Below are positions 10,901 to 22,900 of a stretch of 64,000 bases of DNA, in pieces. The position numbers were made by a program, and so were the translations under genes. The stretch's first letter is position 1; the number at the start of each line of letters is the position of its first letter. This DNA is from Patiria pectinifera (taxonomy: Eukaryota; Echinodermata; Asteroidea; Valvatida; Asterinidae), in NCBI GenBank assembly GCA_029964075.1, contig CM057141.1, positions 4,650,001 through 4,714,000 on the forward strand, given 5' to 3'. The notes beneath the pieces were generated by a model. That model saw only the letters and a list, made by a program, of their open reading frames with translations, made no database searches and was not told the origin of the DNA.

Positions 10901-13900
10901 GATCTGACAAAACTGTTCAGTTTTGAGAAGCTACGGAGTAATGACAAATCAGTGATCATTGAGAAGATGGGAAACGTGACAAATTTGTGAGCTTTTAGAA
11001 GTCGGTGATTTAAAAAGCAAAATGCTTTGTTTTGAGAAATGGTCTTGGCCCAGGAATTGCGTTGAATGTTTGGAAATGAAGTGATGATATTTGCCATTGA
11101 AAATTGAAGCTAGAGAACTCAACATTAGATGTCATTAATAGTCATTTAACTTTCACTTTTTTTCCATGTTTAGGAAGCACAAGTCTTACAACTCAGCGAG
11201 GAACTTGCAGCCTATGCTGAAGAAAACCAAAGTCTGAAGGAACAGATGCAGAAGATGCAAAAGTTAGTATTTTGCATTTTGGTCAAGTAGGCATGTTTAA
11301 TAAGGGAATAAATGTTTGGCTGGTTTTAAACACACTGTTTCAGACTGGTTGGAGTCTGGATGCTGATAATTACCCGAGCCGAATCAAAACTTTTCGGTCC
11401 AAAAGTCAAAACATTGCAAAAATTATAAATTTCCAGCGATTTTGCTCAACAAATTTACTTCATGTTTTTCGAAACACCCCTCTTGCTATATTACGGTTTG
11501 TCCATGTCGTAAACAACTCCTTATATGGAGATAGGCGCGAGCGTACTGTGCGATGTGGCGCACAATGCTGCTGTGCCGGTGTATTGTTAATTTAGGACTA
11601 TGAAATACTGACTCACTGGTAGTATTGCCCATGCCCACGTGAGCATTGTGAACGTTCAACAAATAAAACGGTAACTAAAAGGCACCGGATTTCATAGGAG
11701 TCCAAATTTCATGTGGCACTGGGAAAGTGTTTAAGACCGACCAGTTGGTCTTTATCAACCGTTTAAAACTGGCCACGTGACGATCTCTCCACCAATAGGA
11801 ATTGGTAAACTACTTAGGTATTTATGAATGAATTTTAATCGACATATTTTGGATAAGATGACTCTTGTCATCTAAAATTTCATAGAATACATCAGAGAAA
11901 GAGGATTAAATTCACAGGGTGTACAACATGGTGCCTTTTTTTTTGGTGGGGGGAAGGTGGGGAGAGGGAGGTCAGACCAAATGTATAATGGCGATTCTAT
12001 CATCCTATCTTTTGTTAATCCTTGCAGGGATGTCGATGCGTTACAGACGCTGAAAACCTCTACTCCGGGCGTCAGCCCAGTTGGTACACCACGTAAAGCA
12101 TCAGATGCATACAGGAAGAGAACGGGCACCGCCTCGGACTCAACAGAAAGGGAAGCATCAAATTCCAGGTATTTGAAAAACCTATTCTGATCATTAATTC
12201 TTGAAGTCTTTTTTACTTTTTGAAGTCTTATTTATTTGCTACTCACAGAACAATAATTGTCATTTCAAACATAATGCTCTTCCAACGAATTGAGTCAGTA
12301 CGGGGGATGAAACTTAAGGAATACTTCACTGCACCCGCGCTTGGAACACCAAGGGCCTGTTTGCATCGCGTAGCGGTAAAGGAATTCACGCGGGAAAAAA
12401 ATGAGAATGAACTAGTTTCAATAGGCCTGTTTACGTCGCTCTGTATACCATGAGGTATAGTGATAAAACGTCACGCTTAAACACGTGAGCGATTTTTCAA
12501 AATAGCGTGAATTTGCATTCTGGCCAATATGCACATTGGTGGTTATGACGTTACGAAGCTTGGCATGACGCTGTCCTATAAACCTTTTAATAGTTAAATT
12601 AAAAATAATAAGTATGCACAGTTGCGTGCCCATGTGTATTGTTTACTATCTGCGATATGCCGCTCTTCGTTTGCGCTTTCCATTTCCGCATCTCAGTTTT
12701 TCAGCGCTAGTACATTCTCAATGCAACCAATGAGTGTGCATTCATGGGGTTCGAATTTCAAATTTGACGGGTAACATACAGTACGATTGGCTAATTTCCA
12801 ACTGACAGACCCGAGGATGCTGGGAATGGAGAGGACCTGCCGGACCTGGCCAGCAACTTGCCGGAGGAAGATGCCGACAGCAGAGGACACATGACCACAA
12901 GACCGGAGGACAACGATGGGCAGGAGAGACCAACGGAAAGGAAGGCATCCCCAAGGTTTGTGGAAATGGCTGGTCCTTGACTGAAGATCATCTGAGCTTT
13001 GATGGAATGTTTGCATGGGGCGGATGTAAAGTTAAATATTGGGTTTTTGCCCTTCATTTTTATCCCGGCAACTCTTTGAGATTTTTTTGTTGTGAACATT
13101 TCCTAGCAAGGGCTTGGAAAGCACTGAGTACACAATGTTGATTTAAAATTGAAATTGTGTTGGGAAAGAGCAATACAAGACGAAAAACAATTGTTGAGGC
13201 TCTTCGCCTGCCCATGGGCCTTATGCACAAGTTGGCCATTTTGGTTGTGTTCCCTGAATGTATTTCAGAAGTTGTGAACTGTTCAATGAGATGGTGCCAG
13301 ACTGTTTAATTCTTGAAGTTTGTTATCCACATGTCAACATTTTTTTTTTTTTTAAATTTATTATAGCCTCACTTACTTTTTTTTTTAAAAGTGGCTTAAA
13401 ACATTAGAGTATCTTTAATCACAAATTTTAAATTATTCATCAGAGCAGTCTGGTGTTAATTTGTAATGTCATTACCTTTATTTTTCTACACAAGTTCCAC
13501 AAATGAAGATTTTACCTCGCTCTCAATCCAATATGGCCGACTTGTGAATAAGGGTCATTTTAGCCTGGTGTTTTGTTAAGTTTTTTCCACTCAGGGAAAG
13601 GTTGATAGAGACTCTTTTTTTTTTACCTTTGAATTTTTGAAATGCTGTTTTTGGGGTCATAAAAGATAATATAATGTCAGTTAGAAGAACCCCAAAATTC
13701 TTCAAGAAGTGACAACGTTGAATGTTGTCACTGTTGAAAAAAATTAATTTCTTGCCAAAGTTTTCCTGAAAAATCTTGAAACTTGTTACTGCTCATTCTA
13801 CTATTTTTCCTCAACTCAAAATGACCTGCACGCATTTCAACTATGTGCATTTGAAAACAACAGCTTGCAAATAAATTATGTTGTCTTTTCCTTTGAAATC

Positions 13901-16900
13901 TGATTTTGCAGGGAATTAACACCCTTCCAGCAAGCTATCAATGAAGCCGTCTTGCCGGTGAGAGACGTCACCCAGGCACGCCTACGGGAGGAAGTGTCGC
14001 GTATCGCTGACGACGGGGCGGGCGTGGTCCAGATGCTGGCCCGGTGCCTACCTCACATCGTACCCAATGTCCTCATCGCAAAGAGAGAGGTGGGTGTATA
14101 GGGTGTGAAGTTATCTTTTAAAGCCCCAACTCCCTAGGCCTTTTTTACTAGGATGTAGCCTCAATCCTGCAAAATACTCCAATTGGCCTCATGGAAAAAT
14201 AGCATATAGCCTCAATCCTGCAAATTCCTCCATTATTTCTTGAATTTGGGTTGTGGAGGGGTGACCACTGCCTGAATCCTGCAAAAACCTGCGGCAGTGA
14301 CTGTCAATATGTTGAGGCTTGGCCAGTGACATCCTGGAGCAGTACGGAGGATTTCAAGCATAATCCAGGCCTATATTTATGCATGGCTGAGCAAAAACAA
14401 CACAAGGTCCGGGCTACACAAAATCCACAATTCTTCTTTGACCAGCGGAAACGTGATTTTCACCACAAGGTAGACTTTCTTAAGACGGACTCTGTCAGAT
14501 GAATATTCATGACCTGTTTATTGTTGTTGTTTTTGTTGACAGGAGCTCGTTCCGCTCATCGTCTGCACGGTCACGCTCCACCCCGACCCTAACGAGAGAG
14601 ACAAACTTCTCAATCTGCTGTTTAACCTGATCAAGAAACCGGATGAAGAACAGAGGTAAAATAAAATCTCAAAGATAGTGGTGATATGTCCTGTACAATC
14701 TCTTAAAAGAATGTGAGCCATTAGCTGCAGTATTACTCCCCACCATGAAAAGCCTACAACCATGATTTTTGTTCACCATATTTTAGGATCATTACCTGTT
14801 TTTCCTTTGCAAGTAATTAATCTAGGAAAAAACGGCTACTTAATACACAAACAGCCAAAGTCATCGGCCAGTGTCACAAAATGTAGATATTCAGGCATGC
14901 AACTTTTCCTCGGATCAGCTGATTTCTTTCTTGTAATTCCCATTTCTGCCATTCAAAATAGAAAAACACTGTACAAATTTTTCTGAATTTTGGAATTTCC
15001 TCTATTTTTGTGAATGTACCGTTGCATGCCTGGATATATCATTTACATCTTTAAATGTTTAAACAAAATAAATAATCAAAATCCGTGAACAGTTTTCAAA
15101 ACATCTAAACGGAACCCAGATTTTAAAACTTGGTATCGGATTGTCAACTGATCTGCCTTCTTGGTCTATTTTAATAAGAATCAACAATATCTGTAAACCT
15201 ATTTGTTTGCAGAGCATTTAGGAGCACCTTTTTGCTTGATCATATTCCAGGCAGGATAAGTTAACATTTTTAATTGAGGAGTAATAATCTATTGGGTGAA
15301 GCACATACGTTGCTTTGATTGTGTGAGATGTTTTCAATGTGTCTCTGGAGTAGGTTCGGTGTTCAGTGCCTCCCCTTCATGCAGCTAAATCCTCACTGGG
15401 GCAGTTGGAAGCCTTTGTAAAGTCAAATATTCAAAAGTAAAAACGGTGTGTGAACGATTTGCCAAATGTAACAGTTAAAATGTGGATTCCAATAAGCCAG
15501 TATGGTATTTCAATGACCCGAGGTTATTCGGGATAACATCGCTGACATGATGTTACGTGATGTAACACCGTTTGCGAGTTAGCCACGCCCCTTAGACAAC
15601 CCTATGGAATTTTGTACGTTAAGTTTTGTTTGTCTCAGATTTTGCGCGTTCCGCGTCCGTCCATTTGTATATCACGTAATTGGACAATATTTTACAAGCT
15701 ACGTTGACGCGATTCTACCGTGATAGGTTAATTGACACGCGAGCGTCATGTGCCCTCGCGCTCATGCGCCTTCGTTCATTCGATTATCCCGAGTGACCCA
15801 TATTGTTGTGCACATGCGCAGTTGAAATACCGAATTGGCTAATTGTTAGTCAAAGAACTGCGATCACATTCCTTACTTTGAATCATTTAACAGGCAAGTG
15901 ATCCTGAGTGGTTGTGTGGCGTTTGCCAAGTACGTGGGCCCAGAGCGAGCCGAGGCCGAGCTCTTACCTCAGTGCTGGGAGCAGATCACCCACAAGTTCC
16001 CTGAGAGACGGCAACTAGTGGCCGAATCCTGTGGGGCCCTGGCTCCATACTTACCGGTGGGTGTTATACAGTCTGTCCCAAAAAAAGTATCCGTCTGACT
16101 GTTTTTAAAATAACTACAAAACCATGAGGTCAATTTTGAAAATTTTTGGTTGGGCAGATACTCCTAAGCCTTGGCCTCAACCCCTATGAGTTTCATTTAA
16201 TTTCAGTCACGCATCACTACACAATTGTCGTTTGAGCACAACAACATTTTTTGACACTGTGACCAAGTTCCATGCCTTAATCAATTAACAAACCCTGTAA
16301 AATCCTGGATGTTGAGAAAAGAAGGCTGAGGCGGTTGGGGATTGGAATCATTTGCCCTTGAGCATTAAACTGTCTTGCCATGATGACTGATAGCCAGGCA
16401 AATGAATCAAATTCTAACTGCAGCCCTTTTCACAACATAAAGGATTTTGGGTGTGCTGTATTCTCGTAAAATCTCACGGATATTTTTGGTCAACTAATGT
16501 GTATCGAGATAATTTTGCAGAGTATGAAATTAGACACAAAACTGCTCGAACATAACCAAATTTTGAGTTCCCACCTGCAGTAAGAGTGCAGTTTAAGAGC
16601 AAAATTTGATGAAATATGATAATTGGTTGCTAAGAAGCTGACATCCTATCCTTTGATTCTGTGTAAAAAGGCCCATAGCAAAAGCAACGAACTTAAGTAA
16701 ATGAAATTTGAACAGCATTTTTTCTGTCAACTTTCAGAATGAGATCCGCAGTTCGCTGGTGCTGTCCATGCTGCAGCAGCTTCTGCAAGACAAGACGGAC
16801 TGCGTGAGAGAGGTCGCTGTTCGAAGTCTGGGGTTGGTCTTCTCTCTGACCGAAGACACAGACAAGTACAATCAAGTAAGTTACAAGTTTTGAACGGTTC

Positions 16901-19900
16901 TCATGTATTTTGATCAAGAAACCACAAGTTATATTACAATTAATAAAAGGTATGCAAAAATAACAACATAAAACCTGAGACACACTCCACGTTTCGTTCA
17001 CTTATCCCAAACCTCTTGGCTCCTGTTCGTTTGTTCAGGGTCTAGAGCTGGTCCTGTCCACACTAGAAGATCCCTCGGAGAGCGTGCTTGGAGCCACCAG
17101 ACAAGTATTCCTGCCGGCCTTCGCGTCCTGGGCCTACAGGCTGGGACGTCTGGAGTCCAACCTCATCACGGCCGTACTGAAGAGACTGGAACTAGCAGCC
17201 ATTGTAAGCTGGTGACAGTCTATAAAGTCCATGCACAAGTACCCCCTCAATGGTGCGCGTGCAAACCGGTGCACATGCACAGTGTTTACTACACATGGAG
17301 CTCTCGCTAGTGTTCACAGAGACCACAGGTCCCCATTAGAAGCGTGACTCTTGAAACAATTTACAACAGATAAAAATTGCTGTTGATAGGCATTAACCTC
17401 TATTTTACCCTAACCTTCCCAACTCCATTCAAATCCATCCCCACGTCTGGGGAATTTTGATAGTCAAGCCATGGGCCTTATCCATGTGTCGCCATTGGAG
17501 TTGGAAATGACCAAGATGTATGAAAAGCAAATGATCATTTATGCCTTTAAAAGATGTGGGTTGCTTGGGTCTGAATAATCAACCCTTTTAAAAAATACAA
17601 AAATGAGAGAGGTTAAAACAATTTGAGTGTTTTGATATCCCCTGTCTTCTTCGTTTAATGGGCGAAAAATTTAGGAGCTTTTTCACATTCCATCATCACC
17701 AGTTGTTCAATTTCACGGAATTGTAAAAAGGAATATTCAAAGTCTTCAAATTGAAGTTGGATTTACACCACATAATGTCAATTATGGAATACAAAATACA
17801 TAAAAGAACAACAAAATCACGTATGTGTAAATAGGCCTTGTAAAACTGTTGAATGGGATGGTGCCAGACTATTTATGCGTTCGAAAAAAAAGCAAATAGT
17901 AATTGGTCATGAAAAGCTGTAATTTTGTCCTGGAAAAGTCATGGAAAGGGCGCATTGTTTTTTTTTGCAGGATCTTCAGCGAGCCAGTCGGGAGTCCTCC
18001 GTGGACGAGAGAAAGCTTCAACTCTTCAGCTCCACCCTGCAGTGTCTGATTCCCGCCCTCTTTGCCTCGGTTCTCTTGGGGGCGCCCTTCGACACAGAGG
18101 CGGAGCCTTCCGGCGAATCTGAGGAAGTCCTGCAATTAGAAGGTACTCACAGGACCACGGAGCCACAGTACCAACTTTTGTGTCCAGACTCGCGGGCAGA
18201 CCAAATAAAACTTGAGACATTAAACGGCAGAGTTAGGGACACGAGTAATCTTTTGTGCATTTACTGTAACTAAACTAGAATAACAAAGATACCTCTGAGA
18301 TATAAGCAACACATTAGGTCCGTGGAACAATGTTTATCGCAGCATGAACCCAAAGTAAAATCTACACATTTCTGCAAGTTTAAAATACAAATTTAGGGCT
18401 ACAATATAACGTGCCAACTATTGGATGGGCAAAAGAATTTCAAAAAAGAAAGGAAGTCCACCTTTTGATGTACAGAGCCAAACATACAGTGATTCATTGT
18501 GGTGTCATAATTACCATTTGTTTTTCCAATTTTCTCTACTCTTTTCAAGTGACTCGGTTTCCCAAGCCCCTGTGCCCACTTCACGACATCGCCGTCATTG
18601 TCGGCGACAAGCAACAACTGAATGCCCTGGTGCAGCAGTTTGAAAGGTACCTCTGCCAGCCTGACTCGGTGGAAGACTGGACAGGCTACACGTGGGTCCT
18701 GAACGAATTGTAAGTCAACGGGCTAATCATCAAAAGTCCAAGATTGTAAATTATCAGAGTTGCAATTGAGTTGGTTTTAAGTCAGTCACAAGTCAATGAC
18801 AAGTCAGTCACAAGACCACCACACGATTGACATATGGTTGATTTATAAATTACAACTCTGTTAACCCTCTTATGAAAACATACATTCTGTGCCAAGTAGT
18901 CCTTTCAGTCAAAATCAAACAAGTGACTGTTTTCAACAGTTAAGAATTCCCAGCCTACACAAAGCAGGATTGACTGTCTGGGACTGTTTTAAGTAACTTG
19001 ATACACCTATGTTTTGATTCCGGGTGAGTGATGAAACAGCCGTGACCACAACTTGCCTGCTTTGTCTGTTGGCCCAGTTTGACTAGTCACAGTGCTTGCT
19101 TGACATATGATCTGACTGCTGGTGACTAGCCTTTGTTAAAAGTGTAGCAGGGGAAGTGGAAGTGAATTTTGACTGCCTGTGACTGTTTAAATAGCAGGAG
19201 GGTTGATTGAGTATATATTTTCATGTTGCAGGTAATTTCTAAAAGATTGTTTTTCGTTTAATAATTTTGTTTCATCATTACTGGTTTATTCTGGCTAATA
19301 TGAGCCGTCCAATGCACTTTTGAGGCATAACATTTCTGGAAGAAAACGAGCTGAAAGAAAAGTGTTATTATTTCAAGCACACAGATAATCATTTTATGAT
19401 GTTTCTGAGCATGCACATAATATAAAAATTAAAAAAAAAATTACATCCCTTGCAAATTGTGTATTTGGTGTTGTTACGGCACTTCCTGCCAACATCATAA
19501 GCACATCCTTGCTTCTGATTCACGCTTCTTTCATTTCATTTGATCTCTGCTCTACGTAACACAAGTATGATATACTTTCCTCAAAAGTAATGTGAGCAAA
19601 ATGTGTTTAATGATGGTTCTTAAGTTACAAAATCTCTTTTTATGAGCATGATTTTTGTGATTTGCTGGCAGCATTCCAAGGTTACTGGAGGTGTTGGGGC
19701 GTCTGGAGGCTGTGCACAGAGACAGCGTCAAGTCAATGGCCAAACTCTTCCTACACATCTGCAGAACGTTTGGCAAAACGTTCACAGACTCAAAGGTGAG
19801 GTCTGTTAATCTGATTACTCCATCCAATTCATGAGTTTGTGATGATCGTGGCGGTTTTGCTGGAGTGAAGTCCAAACCCTCCGGCTTTGTTTTTAAGGAA

Positions 19901-22900
19901 TATTCCTGAATTGTTCAAAATACATAAAAATAGATAAGGAGAGTGCCATGGCCCGGTCTGGAGGGTCTGCGGGTAGTTCTGCAGGTTGTGGGTTCGAATC
20001 CACCCTGGGGTCATGGTGCGTGTGCACTTTGGGCAAGGCACTTCATCACTCCTTGCATCTCCCCACCCAGGAGTAAATGGGTAACTGTGCGAGCAGAGAT
20101 GGTTATTGTAACTGCTTTAGCTGCTTTACCGAATGAAATGAAATTCCATAGTGGCAAACATTGTAACTTCCCAAACCCCAGGTTGGTTTTTAAGGATATG
20201 AGTTTTTATAGTAACCCACAATTGCACAACTTTCTTTCTCCTTTCATTTTCCTTCGGCAGATAAAACCCAAGTTCCAAGCAGTATTAAATGTGCCGGAGG
20301 ACCAGTTAGGTAAGCTAGTGTGTTTATGAACATGAACGTGTGGCAGGAAAAATGAACGTTCTCAAACAGTTTTGCAGACTTTGTAATTGGACTCACAACT
20401 TCCCGCTTGCCATGCTTACTGGTTCAGCTGATGTCTTACCCACTAAATCATCCAGCTTTCCATGCTCAGCTTGCAGGGTAGCACTGATAACACTCTACTT
20501 ATTAAAAATTACGTCTTCGAATCGCAAAAACCCCAAATATTTTTTTTTACTCCCAGATGCAAACATTTTATCGTGCAAGTTTGGCTGCGTCTAAATTCTG
20601 TGGATACGGCTTTGAATTACACATACGTCTATGGAAGTCTCTGAAGCCATTTCTCATGTGACACGTGTGTTATTCCCAGCCGTAGCCAAAACATTTGGAC
20701 TTGGTCTTCACTCTGTCTTCTGATTGTTCTCGATTGCCAGACTCAGAGACCCTACTTCAGATGCCCATCACGCGGTCCACCCTCCCGGTCTTTGCCTCGG
20801 GGGTCTTGGGCAGCTACAACCGGGAAGAGGATCGCAAGCAGCTGTCGCAGTTCCTCCAGGAGTCGTTGGTCACGCTGGCTCTGAGCGGTGCACCGCTGGA
20901 CAGCATCAGGGTCACATTCTTGGAATTACAGTGAGTTGAAAAGTTACAATTTCTTTTTTCTGTTTTTATATATGATATATAAAAAGTATCCCCTCCCCCC
21001 CCCTCCCCCTCTCCCACACCCCACAGGTCTAGTTATTAACAGTTGTCCGATTGCAAAGGGATGATCAAGTTGTTTTTTTTGGGGCAAGCAAATACTTTTG
21101 AGCAAATTCCCCGACAGACTAGTACTTGTCCATTAAAAAATCAAGTTTTCATGGCTAGGAATGGCAGTCAGTGATTTCAACTGAATTTTCCATCGTTTTA
21201 ATGCCATTTTTTCAGTTGTATGTCTAAGCCGCCTTTATTGTCAAACAATTGCTGAAGGAGTGTTATGTAAGTGCTCACAATTCTTCAAATAAGTCCAAAG
21301 ATTGGGCACATTTTCTAATCGTAAGGTTTTAAGTCACCAGAAACGTAATGTTATGACAGCAATATTAAAATGAATGACAAAAAACAAATTTGCTTTTTCA
21401 ATTCAATGCCGATTGCTACATGAGACGAATTTCACAAATTTAGGATGAATTGGTATGCTAAAAAATTAAATTATACTGAACCTTAAATGAAATCTAATTA
21501 TGGCTTTTTGAAATTCAGATTGAGAATTGAGCTTGGCGATGTTGGGGGACGAAATAAAGGGAATCCGTGTGATATAAGTGTTAAAATAACCGGGAAAACC
21601 TAAATTATTATTATTATTAATTATTTCTGGTATGGTAATGAAACCAAGGATTCCTCAAAAGCGCCCCAGGCACTGTAGCTCACAAGCTCGAAGAACCTGT
21701 ACAGAGAAGGCAATGAGAAGAAATTACAGTTTTAGAGGTGGGAGGAAAATCCCAGAAGCATATTCTGGGGAAAACCCATGGAATCAGGTAGGGACTGAAA
21801 ACCCAATCCACATGTGGACCGGGCAGGAATCTAACCTGGGCCATAGAGGTGGAAGGCGAGGAAAGAACCACTGCACCGACCTAACACATTTTTGGTGTTT
21901 TTTTCCCCCCAGCACCCACCCAACGTATCACGAGTTACTCCTGGCTGCTCTTTGGAGCTGTGTTGTCCACAAAAAGCCCGCTGTCCGGTCTGCCACGGCC
22001 AAGCTGTTCGGTGCGCTAGTCAAGGGCATCAACGAGTCGCTGGTATCCGGCAGGGTGGTTCCCGCACTCATCACATTGTCAGGCGACGAGGATATGTAAG
22101 TATCCCGTAACTTTCTTGTACTGCTGCGGCTGGACACCGAGAAAGGAGGTGTTTTATTTAAACTATTAATCGCATCAATTGCATCAATGAAACTTAGAGT
22201 TAGTCATTAAAAATGCTTTCTTTTTTCTCATAGAAATGTTAAAATAGCCACCATTCCAGCTTTCGGAACCATCCTGGAAAGTACAACTCAAAAGGAGGTA
22301 AGAGGTGCAGCCATAAAATACATGGCAGACTTTCCGTGATTTGAACAAATGTCAGTAGACAACTTGAGGAAATTTGTGATAGATCGGGGCATGGCGCTCT
22401 GCTGCCTCACAAAAACACCATCTTGATTAAAAGAACAGAAAAAGAGATACTCGAATCTACTGACCGGACAAGCTAACAATTTTAAGTGTCCCTCGCCATG
22501 GCGAATGTGTTGACCGTCTCCCACAATGCACTGCGAAAACTGGACTCTCCATGGCAATGTCTTCGTGGTGCACTGTAATGGGAATTGACAAACAAATAAA
22601 AAAAATTTAAGGATAGATCATCTAATTGTTCGTCTGGTCAATCTAACTTAATATCGCAAGTTTAAAAGTCAGTACAAGTTTCTGATATGACTTTGCAATT
22701 GTTTTCACGAGTAAATATTTGAGTAATTTAATAACTTTTTTTTCCCCCGTCAGACCCTGGACAGAGTGTACTCCCAGTTCCAAACCTTCCTGGATGATCC
22801 ACTCTACAAAGAGGAGTACGGCTTGCTGGCCGAGGTCATACTTACCTTTGGCAAGGTTGGGCCCAACGCAGAACCCAAATTCAGAGATGAGTGTAAGTTT

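Noticed and set aside
19941-20010. tRNA genes at 19941, 27811, 34060 and on the minus strand near 39890
   Set aside because: The A and B boxes are present, but the acceptor arms do not pair and each is followed by the common SINE tail.
21632-22099. 155-codon frame as a separate gene
   Set aside because: Its second half is the RELCH exon 21913-22095 and its first half is a SINE-like repeat read through the acceptor.
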